Part shown: positions 41,069 to 50,245 of the stretch, piece after piece | Position numbering within the stretch: position 1 is the first letter of the stretch | How the letters are laid out: every line of letters starts with the position of its first letter | Assembly: GCF_002252505.1 (NCBI RefSeq) | Contig: NZ_NNRL01000169.1 | Span: 62,001 to 126,000 of the forward strand | Direction of reading: 5' to 3' | Length of the DNA: 64,000 nt | Source of the DNA: Brucella grignonensis | Lineage (GTDB): Bacteria > Pseudomonadota > Alphaproteobacteria > Rhizobiales > Rhizobiaceae | Program-made: the position numbers and the translations under genes | Notes under the pieces: model-generated | Databases searched by the model: none | The model's input: only the letters and a program-made list of their open reading frames with translations | Told to the model about the DNA's origin: nothing

Positions 41069-41225
41069 GACGCGTTTGCACGGCGGTGGTTCAGCTTGCT
41101 GATGTGTACTCCGGTGAGTAAATAGCCGAATTATCTCGGCTTTCCGTCAATTGTTCAGGCAATGAAAAATTGGATGATGTGTCGATCTGCAGGCTGCAAA
41201 ACAGGCTATTCCGCCGCGCAGCTCA

Positions 41226-41364
41226 TTAGAGCGCATCCAGAAAAGTGTGAAACGGTTTTCGGAAAAGATGCGCGTCAAAATAACGAGATAGAACGCCGAT
41301 CTGAATGTATCAGACCAGCGCTTCAGCAACTTATTTTGAAGTGAGTCTCATCTCGAAACGCGCT
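41226..41364. repeat. Divergent Bru-RS-like repeat
   Basis: Begins TTAGAGCGCATCCAGAAAAG and contains GTGAAACGGTTTTCGG, the reverse complement of the core seen at 21525-21629. Ends CGAAACGCGCTC. Internally expanded or rearranged compared with the about 103-nt copies. Confidence 0.6.
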
Positions 41365-41408
41365 CCTTGCATTTTTCAGGAAGTGTTCATTGAGTGATTG
41401 CATGAACC

Positions 41409-41512
41409 AGAGCATTTCCTGCTTTTCTTGAATCATTGGAAATGCTCTATCTCTTTGTTTTTTCGCATTATCCGACGCAAAACCGCTTCGCACTTTTGCT
41501 GGAAATGCTCTA
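41409..41512. repeat. Bru-RS-like 104-nt repeat overlapping the DUF1850 stop codon
   Basis: AGAGCATTTCC...GGAAATGCTCTA, nearly identical to the copy at 6617-6720. Its terminal CTA (41510-41512) is the TAG stop codon, read leftward, of the DUF1850 gene. Confidence 0.85.
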
Positions 41513-41869
41513 ATCACACGGTTTGATATGAATTGGTGTCGCTTCCTCTTTGCCCAACTCAACGCATTTCTGTGCCGCGCAAAAGGTCCAGCCGCCGCCT
41601 GTTTTTCCGGATGCAGCCAGGACGATTTCCTGCCGGGGCGGTATATGCGGACGATATTTATACCAACCGTCCTTCAAGACAGCGTCAGCCGGTGGATCCA
41701 TACCGGCTCCGGAGCCTTTGATACGCGCCTCTGATAGAACCAGCCCCTGTGAAGTGAGTATCCACGACTCCTCCCATGGTATTTTTTCAACGCTGTGCGT
41801 CCATGAGAGGAGAAAGCTTGTGGTGGCGATTTTTACAATGCTACCAGCTGTTGCGATGCAGATTGCCAT
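41510..41869 (-). CDS. DUF1850 protein, companion of the TAXI TRAP transporter
   Basis: 119 residues with an N-terminal hydrophobic segment (residues 1-20). The DUF1850 pattern is visible in SWTHSVEKIPWEESW and IKGSGAGMDPPADAVLKDGWYKY. This small family is found next to TRAP-TAXI permease genes and probably acts in the periplasm, but its role is unknown. The ATG follows directly after the TAA stop codon of the fused permease, so translation is coupled. The stop codon comes from the repeat, so the C-terminus (IHIKPCD) may not be the ancestral one. Confidence 0.75.
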   Translation of the reverse strand: MAICIATAGSIVKIATTSFLLSWTHSVEKIPWEESWILTSQGLVLSEARIKGSGAGMDPPADAVLKDGWYKYRPHIPPRQEIVLAASGKTGGGWTFCAAQKCVELGKEEATPIHIKPCD

Positions 41870-43975
41870 TTAGCTGGACGACGCGACAACCGAAGGCCGC
41901 GATCTCCAGAAATGCCAGACGAGGAATGCAGCACAGGCAGCAAAGCCCAGTTCATCGCTTAAAGGATAGGTTGCGAGCATCAGGGCGATGGCTGCGAAAG
42001 CCCATATACGCTCCCATCTATTTAATGGTGTGCGAAGATGGCCGATCGCCGCTGCACCCCAAAGAAGGATACTGAGCAGCGCCTTAATGAACATATAGGC
42101 GAAAGCCGGCCAGAATCCGAATTTTTCCGAGAGAGGGCCGCCTTCCTGTAGCATGATAATCGGTTCGTACACCGCCATAAAAGGTACGGCGAAACCCGCC
42201 ACGGCAATGCGGATCGCCTGCATACCAATTTTCATCCCCGATTCCCGTGCGATTGGCGCTGCCGCAAAAGCAGCGAGTGCAACGGGCGGAGTGAGGTCAG
42301 CCATGATGCCAAAATAGAAGACAAACATGTGCGACACCAGAAGAGGCACTTCGAGATGAAGAAGCGCAGGTCCTGCTATCGAAGAGGTGATGATGTAATT
42401 GGGAATGGTCGGAATGCCCATGCCGAGTACGAGACAGGCAAGCATGGTAAGTATCAGCGAGAAGAACAACGAATTTTCCCCCACACTGACAATTACACGG
42501 GCAAACGTCGATCCTGCACCGGTAAGCGCCAGAACACCGATAATGATGCCAACCAAGGCGCAGGCGATACCCACTGGGAGGGCATTTTTGGCACCTTCCC
42601 CGAGGCTTTGAAGGCAAAGGTTGAGCGTTTCGCGACCGCCGCGTACCAGAAAGTTTATCGCGACCAGAAGCACTACGAGAGCGATGATCAGCGTAATTCC
42701 TCGTAGGGTATAACCGAAGATATTGAAGGTTGTGCCGAAAGCCGCTGCCGACATGACGCCAAGCGCGACCCAGAACAGCACGCGCAAAGGCATAGACATG
42801 GAGCCGGAGACCGGTACGCCGAGAATGATAAGTGCGGTCAGGCTCAGGCCGACGGTGCCTGCAAACAGTGGTGTGTAGCCCGAGAAAAGAAGCCATACCA
42901 ATGCGACCAGCGGCAATACAAGAAACCAGCGTTTTTTGATTGCTTCGAGCGCGCTTGGCATTTCGCTTTTATTAAGGCCCTTCATTTTGAGACGCCGTGC
43001 CTCAAGATCCACCATCACGAAGACAGTGATGAAGTACAGAATTGCCGGAACAATTGCCGCCTTGACGATCTCGACATAGGGCAGGCCAAGCGTTTCTGCC
43101 ATGATGAAGGCAACCGCCCCCATGACCGGAGGCATGATCTGGCCCCCCATCGACGCAACGGCTTCGACACCGCCAGCAAAGGCAGGGCGGAAACCGGAGC
43201 GCTTCATGAGCGGAATGGTGAAAGCGCCTGTGGTCACAACATTGGCGACACCGGAACCGTTGATCGTTCCCATCAAGGCTGATGAGATCACCGAAACTTT
43301 TGCAGGTCCTCCACGCGACGCGCCAACCGTTCCCATGGCAATATCATTGAAGAGTTGGATCATGCCAGCGCGTTCGAGAAATGCCCCAAACAGAATGAAA
43401 AGAAAAATATAGCTCGAAGAGACATAGATCGGCGTGCCGTAAATTCCTTCTGTTCCCAGAAAGAGAACCTCGACCACCTGCTCGAAATCATAACCGCGAT
43501 GATTGAGTGGATGCGGCAGATATTGCCCGAACAAGCCGTAAGCCAGAAAAATCGCGCAGATGAGCGGCAGTGTCCAACCCATCATCTTTTTCCCCGCCCA
43601 GAAGACGAGAGCGACCACGAGAATGCCGATTATGATATCCGGCGTGTTGGGTTCGCCCGCGCGGATCACCAGGTCTTCATAGAACACCCAGTGATAAAGA
43701 CTGAGCACGAAGGCTACAATGGCTGCTAGCCAAAAGGCAGCTCGTTTTGCAGCCACTGTGCTTGCATTGGCGTAAAGGCCGAAGAGAAGCAGAAGCAGAA
43801 ATCCGACATGAACAGAGCGGACCACCTGACTTGGCAGCGGTGAATAGGCGGAAGTCCAAAGCTGGAAAACAGAAAAAGCCACGGCAATGGCAAACAGGAT
43901 TTTCGCGCCGGTGCCTGTGCCCCAGGCCGGAATATGCTCAGCCGATTCTACGGCGCTGTTCTCACTCTGCGTCAT
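41870..43975 (-). CDS. TRAP transporter fused permease (DctQ-DctM, TAXI type)
   Basis: 701 residues with about sixteen to eighteen hydrophobic segments. The N-terminal four-segment DctQ-like part is fused to the DctM-like channel, the normal form for TAXI systems. Landmarks: GTINGSGVANVVTTGAFTIPLMKRSGF, GGQIMPPVMGAVAFIMAE and TIPNYIITSSIAGPALL. It works with the TAXI receptor encoded upstream (44125-45078) and the DUF1850 protein downstream. Confidence 0.93.
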   Translation of the reverse strand: MTQSENSAVESAEHIPAWGTGTGAKILFAIAVAFSVFQLWTSAYSPLPSQVVRSVHVGFLLLLLFGLYANASTVAAKRAAFWLAAIVAFVLSLYHWVFYEDLVIRAGEPNTPDIIIGILVVALVFWAGKKMMGWTLPLICAIFLAYGLFGQYLPHPLNHRGYDFEQVVEVLFLGTEGIYGTPIYVSSSYIFLFILFGAFLERAGMIQLFNDIAMGTVGASRGGPAKVSVISSALMGTINGSGVANVVTTGAFTIPLMKRSGFRPAFAGGVEAVASMGGQIMPPVMGAVAFIMAETLGLPYVEIVKAAIVPAILYFITVFVMVDLEARRLKMKGLNKSEMPSALEAIKKRWFLVLPLVALVWLLFSGYTPLFAGTVGLSLTALIILGVPVSGSMSMPLRVLFWVALGVMSAAAFGTTFNIFGYTLRGITLIIALVVLLVAINFLVRGGRETLNLCLQSLGEGAKNALPVGIACALVGIIIGVLALTGAGSTFARVIVSVGENSLFFSLILTMLACLVLGMGIPTIPNYIITSSIAGPALLHLEVPLLVSHMFVFYFGIMADLTPPVALAAFAAAPIARESGMKIGMQAIRIAVAGFAVPFMAVYEPIIMLQEGGPLSEKFGFWPAFAYMFIKALLSILLWGAAAIGHLRTPLNRWERIWAFAAIALMLATYPLSDELGFAACAAFLVWHFWRSRPSVVASSS

Positions 43976-44042
43976 GAACGAACCTTCATCAGATTGTGCA
44001 TTTAAAACGAACAGTTACGGAAGAGATCCGATTGAGAAGGAT

Positions 44043-44078
44043 CGGGCACTGTCCGTCAGAAAAATGGCGGTGCCCGAG
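44043..44078 (-). other. Hairpin between TAXI receptor and permease genes
   Basis: CGGGCACTG and CGGTGCCCG pair with one mismatch around an AT-rich loop. Likely a stabilising or attenuating structure that sets binding protein above permease levels. Confidence 0.4.
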
Positions 44079-44124
44079 GTTCTCCCGGGTACCGTCCGCC
44101 GCGCAGGATTGCTCCCAGCTGGTC

Positions 44125-45078
44125 TTATTCTATGCCTTTTTCCTTGTAGTAACGCAGTGCGCCCGGATGGACAGGGACTGGTGACACAATTGTGCTTTTG
44201 TCCAGCTTGATTGCCTTTGCCGAAGCATGGGCTGCGGCCAGCTGATCCAGATTCTCAAATAGCCGCTTGGTCATCTGATAGACCAGCTCTTCATTCAGAT
44301 CTGGGCGAACGATCAGGTAGTTGATCACGGAAGCGGTCACGACATCCTTGTCCTGTCCGCTGTATGTATTTGCAGGGATCGTGTTGACCTGATAGGGCGC
44401 GCCGATTTTCTCGATGACGTCCGCCGGAACCTCAACAACATTGATGTCCACGGAATTGGCCAGATCGCGCAGCGAAGCGACACCGAGTCCGGAAGATTGC
44501 AAGGTAGCGTCCAGCTGTCGATTCTTCATAAGTTCGACAGATTCTGCAAAGGGCAGGTATTCAATCTTACCGAGGTCGTCATAGGAAATTCCAGCGGCCC
44601 CCAGAATGGTGCGTGCATTCAGTTCGGTTCCGGATTTTGGCGCGCCGACGGAAAGTCGTTTCCCTTTCAGGTCGGCCAATGTCTTGATGCCGGATTCCTT
44701 GGAGGCGACGATCTGGACGTAATTCGGATAGATTGCCGCAAGCGTGCTCAGATTGGTGAGCTTCTTCTTAAAACCGGCTGCTTCATTGCCTTCATAGGCA
44801 TCGCGCAAGGAATCGCCCAGGGTGAACGCGATTTCGCCGCGGCCGCTATTGATGAGGTTGATGTTTTCTATCGATGCTTTTGTTGCCTGAACCGATGGTC
44901 GCACGTCAGGAATGCTGGAATAGATTTTTTCCATCGCAACGCCGAGCGGATAATAAACACCACTTGTGCCGCCAGTCAGAATATTTACAAATTCCTCAGC
45001 TTTAGCCTGTGCAGCACCAAGAACAAGTCCTAGCGCCGTGGCCAGAGAAACAGTCGTTTTCCGATTGAAAATTTGCAT
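44125..45078 (-). CDS. TAXI family TRAP transporter solute receptor
   Basis: 317 residues from the ATG at 45076-45078, with GAGGAGG 5 nt upstream. Signal peptide to about residue 26 (GAAQAKAEE). The TAXI pattern is VNILTGGTSGVYYPLGVAMEKIY, with the ligand loop ASKESGIKTLADLKGKRLSVGAPKSGTELNARTIL split around residues 120-155. Members bind glutamate/glutamine or unidentified carboxylates. Leads the receptor-permease-DUF1850 operon. Confidence 0.92.
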   Translation of the reverse strand: MQIFNRKTTVSLATALGLVLGAAQAKAEEFVNILTGGTSGVYYPLGVAMEKIYSSIPDVRPSVQATKASIENINLINSGRGEIAFTLGDSLRDAYEGNEAAGFKKKLTNLSTLAAIYPNYVQIVASKESGIKTLADLKGKRLSVGAPKSGTELNARTILGAAGISYDDLGKIEYLPFAESVELMKNRQLDATLQSSGLGVASLRDLANSVDINVVEVPADVIEKIGAPYQVNTIPANTYSGQDKDVVTASVINYLIVRPDLNEELVYQMTKRLFENLDQLAAAHASAKAIKLDKSTIVSPVPVHPGALRYYKEKGIE

Positions 45079-45372
45079 ATTTCCTCCTCTCATAAATAAA
45101 TGTCACCATGGCTATAGAACCATGGCCAAGCAGGAGATTTTGCAGATTGGTCCCCCGCTGCATTTGAAAATGTCCTCCCTCGGAACTGGAGGAAACGCTA
45201 TAGCATTATTGAAAAAATCCCAAATGTTTTTGGTCGTTATTATTTGGTGAGTATAATTCATCAAAGCGGGTGGCGTTTCTTTGAGCAAAAGGCATGGCTC
45301 AAAAGCCGTTTCGCTGGGAGGCAAGAAACGGAATAATGCTATCATTTCAATAATATATATTTGTTTGTAAAG

Positions 45373-46785
45373 CTATTTTTCTGACCATATCGAATAGTCG
45401 ATCTTACCTTTGAGTTCGGGAAACTCATCTGGATCGAAACGGGGTTCTCCCGTTTTTTTCTGATTAAAATAGTCTTTGGTTATTTTGACGACGGTTCCGG
45501 AAAGAAGCACAATCGCAATCAGGTTCACTGATGCCATCAAGCCCATCGCAGCGTCGGCCATATTAAATACCGTCGCTACCGTCGTATAGGCACCCCAGAT
45601 TACCATGATCAAAACAGCGGCGCGTAGTGTGCCGATTGTCCGGCGATTGTCGAGTTTCAGGAACACCATCGCATTTTCTGAATAGGCGTAGTTGCCAATG
45701 ATCGAGGTGAACGCGAAGAAAAAGATGGCAATCGCAATGAAATAGCGACCTGCCTCGCCAATGTGAACCACCATTGCTTCCTGTGTCAGTGGCGTTCCTG
45801 TCAGTTCTGAACCAGGTGTCATGACGCCCGATAACAGGATCATAATGCCAGTGGCTGTACAAATCAGGATCGTATCGATGAATACGCCCAAAGCCTGCAC
45901 AAAACCCTGGCTCGAAGGATGATGCGGTGAGGGGGTGGCAACCGCCGCTATATTGGGTGCTGAACCCATGCCAGCTTCGTTTGAGAACAGGCCGCGTTTG
46001 ACGCCATTCAGCATAGCTCCCGCAATGCCGCCAGCGGCCTGTTCGATGCCAAAAGCACTCTTGACGATGAGCGCAATCACGCCGGGTACGGCAGTAATGT
46101 TTGCGATGACCACATAAAATGCCATGCCCAGATAGGCGATGGCCATGAATGGAACGACGTATTCAGCAACCTGTGCAATCTGACGAATGCCGCCGAATAT
46201 CACGATCCCGGTTAAAACAGCGAGAATGATTCCGACCCATATCTTTTGAACGCCAAAAGCTCCCTGCACGGCATCGGCGATAGAGTTTGCCTGAACGGCG
46301 TTAAAAACGAGGCCGAACGCGATAATGAGGCAAACCGAAAAAATCGCACCTGCCCACGGTGCATTTAATCCACGTGAGATATAGAAGGCAGGCCCGCCGC
46401 GATACTGGCCATTGTGATCTTTGATCTTATACAGCTGTGCCAAGGCGCTCTCGGAATAGGCGGTTGCCATACCAACGGTCGCCACCACCCACATCCAGAA
46501 TAAAGCACCCGGACCGCCCAGAAATAAAGCCACTGCTACGCCAGCCAGATTGCCGGTGCCTACACGCGATGCGAGACTTGTACAAAGTGCCTGAAACGGC
46601 GTGATCCCACTGGTGTCGTTTGCGGGTGCGCGCAAGACGGATCGGAAAAACTCCGGAAAATGTCTGAACTGTATGAAGCCAAGCCGAAATGTAAAATACA
46701 GTCCCACCGCAATCAGGCCATAAAGGAGAATGTAGCTCCAGAAGATCGTATTTAGAAAGTCGATGATTGCATTTACTATGGTCAC
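45373..46785 (-). CDS. Sodium:alanine/glycine symporter (AGCS family)
   Basis: 470 residues with about ten or eleven membrane segments. AGCS landmarks include PFQALCTSLASRVGTGNLAGVAVALFLGGPGALFWMW and MLNGVKRGLFSNEAGMGSAPNIAA. Imports neutral amino acids with sodium in the inner membrane. It is a single gene with its own promoter region; the next operon starts 294 nt away. Substrate specificity is not readable. Confidence 0.93.
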   Translation of the reverse strand: MTIVNAIIDFLNTIFWSYILLYGLIAVGLYFTFRLGFIQFRHFPEFFRSVLRAPANDTSGITPFQALCTSLASRVGTGNLAGVAVALFLGGPGALFWMWVVATVGMATAYSESALAQLYKIKDHNGQYRGGPAFYISRGLNAPWAGAIFSVCLIIAFGLVFNAVQANSIADAVQGAFGVQKIWVGIILAVLTGIVIFGGIRQIAQVAEYVVPFMAIAYLGMAFYVVIANITAVPGVIALIVKSAFGIEQAAGGIAGAMLNGVKRGLFSNEAGMGSAPNIAAVATPSPHHPSSQGFVQALGVFIDTILICTATGIMILLSGVMTPGSELTGTPLTQEAMVVHIGEAGRYFIAIAIFFFAFTSIIGNYAYSENAMVFLKLDNRRTIGTLRAAVLIMVIWGAYTTVATVFNMADAAMGLMASVNLIAIVLLSGTVVKITKDYFNQKKTGEPRFDPDEFPELKGKIDYSIWSEK

Positions 46786-46964
46786 GACGATCTCCTACTA
46801 ATTGGACTGCGGTGGATCTATCTTTAGTCAGGGCGGCATTAATTCCTGCGCTCAGTATTTCAATAATTACAATAATATTAGCTTATTTAGCGAGCGTGAA
46901 ATGAATGTCCAGGCGGTAATTGGTCAGCCACCGGAATTGAATAAGATAGCAGTCGTACAGAGAT

Positions 46965-47600
46965 TTACCAGCGCAACCATATGCGCCCGCCGATCAATCC
47001 GAGAAGCCCGGTGATGGCGATGCCGAGCGTATACCAGGCGGCAACAAACGGAATACCTGTTTCTGGACAGTGAAGCGAATAGACGAGCGCACCACTGCTG
47101 CCCGATACGATACCAGCAGCGAAACCCGCGAGCGCCGGATGAGCTGGAGCTAGTCTGCGCATGGCTACGAGGAGCGATGCCAACATTGGCAGCGATATGA
47201 GTACGATCAACCACGGACAAACGAGTGCCGTGTGGCCCCACAGTAGTACATCCCTTTGTTCGGGTGCAACACTCTCCCACTGGTACAGCGCCGCCCCCAT
47301 CAGGCAGACAAGAAGAAGGACTACCGGTCGCCAGTGCGGCTGGCTTCGGATCGGTCGAGATAAGACAAAAACTGCTGGAACCAAGATCAGAAGCAGAAAT
47401 ATCCCGTAGAAAAACTTGGTCCAGAATGAAACGGTTGTCATAGCCAAGGATAGATCGTGGCGTATGCCCAGAAACAGGAGCATGATGGCAAGTCCCGCAA
47501 CTACACCGCCTGTAGCGTGACGCAGAAATAGCCAGCGCATGGCATCAGCCGAAACGGGTTTGGCGTTGACAGCCAGTCGGTTGATCAGATCATCAGTCAT
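46965..47600 (-). CDS. nrsF: NrsF-type (DUF1109) antisigma factor
   Basis: 211 residues from the ATG at 47598-47600, which overlaps the sigma factor gene by 8 nt. Six hydrophobic segments. The N-terminal cytoplasmic stretch MTDDLINRLAVNAKPVSADAM matches the family, and the C-terminal half contains the CPETGIPFVAAWYTLG-type cysteine region. In Caulobacter, NrsF holds the ECF sigma factor SigF at the membrane and releases it under metal stress. Coupled translation and context make it the partner of the adjacent sigma factor. Confidence 0.88.
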   Translation of the reverse strand: MTDDLINRLAVNAKPVSADAMRWLFLRHATGGVVAGLAIMLLFLGIRHDLSLAMTTVSFWTKFFYGIFLLLILVPAVFVLSRPIRSQPHWRPVVLLLVCLMGAALYQWESVAPEQRDVLLWGHTALVCPWLIVLISLPMLASLLVAMRRLAPAHPALAGFAAGIVSGSSGALVYSLHCPETGIPFVAAWYTLGIAITGLLGLIGGRIWLRW

Positions 47601-48159
47601 TCTGTTTACCCCCGAATTTTTGGGCAAGCGCGACAAGACCACGATGAATGGCCACTTTGACGGCGCTTTGGCTCATACCGCTGCTACGCGCGGCATCGTC
47701 AATCGATTGTCCCTCGATTTTTACCCTGCGGATCAGTCCGGCGGTGCGTTCCGGTATGTCGCCCAACATCCTGTCCACATCCATGCGGGCATCGGTGGCA
47801 TCGGCTTCATCGGTAAACGGAATGTCCTCATCAAGTGCTGTTGTGGGGCGTCGTCCTTGTCGGCGCAGATGGTCGAACAGTTTGTATCGAGCTATTGCGC
47901 TGACCCAGGACATGAAGGGCATATTGCGATCATAGGTTATGCGGCGGGTGTGGATCGCTAACAGCGTTTCCTGCATGAGATCCTCGGCTTCCGCTGTACT
48001 GCTGAAAAGGCGCCGTTGGAAATAGGACGTGAGCAGGCGCGATAGTTCACCCAGCAGCGTCCTGTAGGCTGCTTCATTTCCATCCAACGCCAATAGCATC
48101 AGGCTCTTCAACCTCTCTTCGTTCGAATAAGTCAGATTGCAACTCCCACTCACCTGCAT
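47593..48159 (-). CDS. sigF: ECF sigma factor (SigF type)
   Basis: Longest frame 188 residues. Regions sigma-2 (AEAEDLMQETLLAIHTRRITY...MSWVSAIARYKLFDHLRR) and sigma-4 (IEGQSIDDAARSSGMSQSAVKVAIHRGL) are both present. The ATG at 48157-48159 lies between its own predicted -10 element and transcription start, so a downstream start is more likely, for example the ATG at 48097-48099 (168 residues). Autoregulated from the TGTAACC-N16-CGAA promoter and kept inactive by the NrsF-type protein. Confidence 0.9.
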   Translation of the reverse strand: MQVSGSCNLTYSNEERLKSLMLLALDGNEAAYRTLLGELSRLLTSYFQRRLFSSTAEAEDLMQETLLAIHTRRITYDRNMPFMSWVSAIARYKLFDHLRRQGRRPTTALDEDIPFTDEADATDARMDVDRMLGDIPERTAGLIRRVKIEGQSIDDAARSSGMSQSAVKVAIHRGLVALAQKFGGKQND

Positions 48160-48160
48160 A

Positions 48161-48187
48161 TTCGTAAAATAAACGGAAAAGGTTACA
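48161..48187 (-). promoter_or_regulatory. ECF-type promoter of the sigma factor operon
   Basis: On the minus strand TGTAACC (48187-48181), exactly 16 nt, then CGAA (48164-48161). Same elements and spacing as the divergent promoter at 48222-48250, and like the GTAACC/CGAA promoters described for Caulobacter SigF. Confidence 0.75.
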
Positions 48188-48221
48188 TAGCCCAGTCAAA
48201 TGATCACATCGGTGTGATTGA

Positions 48222-48250
48222 TGTAACCATTTTCCTCCGTCTGACGAAAC
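48222..48250 (+). promoter_or_regulatory. ECF-type promoter of the MXKDX protein gene
   Basis: TGTAACC (48222-48228), 16-nt spacer, CGAAAC (48245-48250), about 48 nt before the ATG at 48298. Confidence 0.75.
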
Positions 48251-48297
48251 CCTTCACGTCACGCGCCGCTGGCGCCGAAATCAACAGGAGTATCGTC

Positions 48298-48606
48298 ATG
48301 ACCATCAAACAGAACATCGTTGTCCTTCCGGCACTTGCCCTGCTTGCAGGCCTTTCTTTCACGTCAGCATCTCTCGCACAAGACGCAATGAAGCCCGATG
48401 CCATGAAGTCTGACACGATGAAAACAGACACCATGAAAAAAGATTCCATGGGCAAGAACGACGCGATGAAGGGAGATGCCATGCAAAAAGATGCCAAGAC
48501 AAAGATGAAGAAGCATGGCGACGAGGCAATGAAAAGCAATGGGATGAAATCTGATGCCATGAAATCCGATGCTATGGAAACCGATACTATGAAGAAGCCG
48601 CAGTAA
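48298..48606 (+). CDS. Exported pentapeptide MXKDX repeat protein
   Basis: 102 residues from the ATG at 48298 (AGGAG 7 nt upstream). A signal peptide runs to about residue 25 (SASLAQD). The mature part is almost entirely tandem five-residue units of the type MKxDx (PDAMK, SDTMK, TDTMK, KDSMG and so on), very rich in Met, Lys and Asp. This matches the MXKDX repeat family of unknown function. Methionine-rich periplasmic repeats suggest an oxidant- or metal-buffering role (inference). Its promoter matches that of the adjacent ECF sigma factor. Confidence 0.85.
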   Translation: MTIKQNIVVLPALALLAGLSFTSASLAQDAMKPDAMKSDTMKTDTMKKDSMGKNDAMKGDAMQKDAKTKMKKHGDEAMKSNGMKSDAMKSDAMETDTMKKPQ

Positions 48607-48742
48607 TTGCGATGGCCCGCCGGTCTACCCTCGGGCTGGCGGGCATACTATCGGACAGCTCGTATATCGTCAGCGTTTATTGACACGCCGTACACACGGG
48701 ATCGGGGAAGAAAGCCTATTTTTCCTGCTTCTTTCAGGGTGC

Positions 48743-50203
48743 TTACAGTATGGGCGCCATCATACTTATGGTATTTTGCATCAAACGTTGATGAAACGGC
48801 CAGTCTTCAACGCTTTTTTGCGTCACGGGATTTGAGACGCTGAGATAGCCTTCCTGACGCGTGCGTATCGCTTTGGTAACACGCGCATCAGCAATCAGAA
48901 GATTATTCTCAAAGTTGAGTTGCATGCTTCGACGATCCATGTTCGCCGATCCGACCAAGGCCATCTTCCCATCCATGGTGATGGATTTTGTGTGCAGCAA
49001 TCCCAAGGGATATTCATAAATATTGACGCCACTAGACAAGAGCGCCGGGTAACAGCTGCGGCTGGCATATTTGACCAACCAGGAATCATTGCATTCTGGA
49101 AAAATGATCGTCGTCTTAACGCCACGTCGCGGCGCTGCGCACAACGCGTGCATGACGGCTTCGTCAGGAACAAAATACGGCGTTGTAATCAGAAGTTCTT
49201 TGTTCGCGGAGTAAATCGCGCCCGTAAACGAACCCGACATCGCATTGCCCGGGGTAGAGGGGCCGGTTCCATACATCTGCGCGATAGTTCCCCGCTCGAA
49301 GCGCTCTGGTAGAGGTTTTGCTACAGCCAGCTCTTCCAGAGGTTCACCAGTTTCGGCTATCCAGTTGCAGAGAAACAAATATTGAGCCTGTCGCGAAATT
49401 GGACCCTCGCATCGCAGAAACATATCCACCCATGGGGCGTAACTTGCCTTAATCCTGAATGCCGGATCCGCACAGTTCTGGCTGCCGCAATAAGCTATTC
49501 GATTATCGATGACGACCAGTTTACGATGATTACGTAAGTCGAGCCGACCAACGGCAAGATGACCCAGTCGCGGAATATCGTTCAAAGCCGCAACAAGGAT
49601 CACGCCAGCTTTGTGCATTTGTTGCCAGCGTATGCTTTTGATAAAAGCGCGTGAGCCCAAAGCGTCTACCATTATCCGGCAGCGGACACCCCGTTGCGCG
49701 GCAGCAATTACGGCATCAACTACCTTCCCGCCGTTATCATCGTCCAGCCAGATGTAAAAACAAATGTGCACGTGTTCCGTTGCCTGCTCAATATCTCGAA
49801 CAAGGCTCGTTATCGCACTGTCAGAATCGAGTGTCGGTTGATGCACTGAAGCTCCCGGGCAACCAACCAGTGTGATGCGATTTCCCTCAATTGGAGCCAA
49901 CCCGTTGATTGACTGACAGAAACCGAACTGAAGGGTTGCTTCAGATGGAACTGTTTCAGTTAGAGGAACTGATGCTTCCGGCTTGGCTGTTCGCTCCTCC
50001 GCAGCCTTCAGTCGCCGCATTCGTCGCTTTCCAATACTGGTTTCTCCCAGCATGAGATAGGCGATGACCCCCAACAAGGGTAAAAGCATAATGATTGCTA
50101 CCCAAGCCACGCGGGCAGAGGGTTCGCGGTTTGGGCGCGTAATCGCCCTGGCAACGGTCAAAAGATGTATGATGAATAATATTAGGTTGAACGTCGTTAG
50201 CAT
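48743..50203 (-). CDS. cls: Cardiolipin synthase (phospholipase D family)
   Basis: 486 residues. Two N-terminal membrane segments (about 5-22 and 32-52) are followed by two PLD motifs, NHRKLVVIDNRIAYCGSQN (near 220) and LHTKSITMDGKMALVGSANMD (near 400), giving HxK(x)4D twice. It condenses two phosphatidylglycerol molecules to cardiolipin at the inner membrane. Length and order match ClsA. The start is ATG at the right end; the next in-frame Met is in the second membrane segment. Confidence 0.93.
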   Translation of the reverse strand: MLTTFNLILFIIHLLTVARAITRPNREPSARVAWVAIIMLLPLLGVIAYLMLGETSIGKRRMRRLKAAEERTAKPEASVPLTETVPSEATLQFGFCQSINGLAPIEGNRITLVGCPGASVHQPTLDSDSAITSLVRDIEQATEHVHICFYIWLDDDNGGKVVDAVIAAAQRGVRCRIMVDALGSRAFIKSIRWQQMHKAGVILVAALNDIPRLGHLAVGRLDLRNHRKLVVIDNRIAYCGSQNCADPAFRIKASYAPWVDMFLRCEGPISRQAQYLFLCNWIAETGEPLEELAVAKPLPERFERGTIAQMYGTGPSTPGNAMSGSFTGAIYSANKELLITTPYFVPDEAVMHALCAAPRRGVKTTIIFPECNDSWLVKYASRSCYPALLSSGVNIYEYPLGLLHTKSITMDGKMALVGSANMDRRSMQLNFENNLLIADARVTKAIRTRQEGYLSVSNPVTQKSVEDWPFHQRLMQNTISMMAPIL

Positions 50204-50245
50204 CTACTAGTCATTTCACCTGTTGCTACGCTCAATTTCAAATGC

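Larger units (their letters stand above)
41013..41509. other. 497-nt region without genes: operator and two repeats
   Basis: Holds the GntR promoter region, a short hairpin (AGCCGA/TCGGCT, 41124-41141), a divergent Bru-RS-like element (41226-41364) and most of a second one of the other subtype (from 41409). No coding sequence recognised. Confidence 0.7.

Noticed and set aside
48298..48606. CRISPR-like or tandem DNA repeat array
   Set aside because: The periodicity is coding (five-residue MKxDx units) and codons vary between units.
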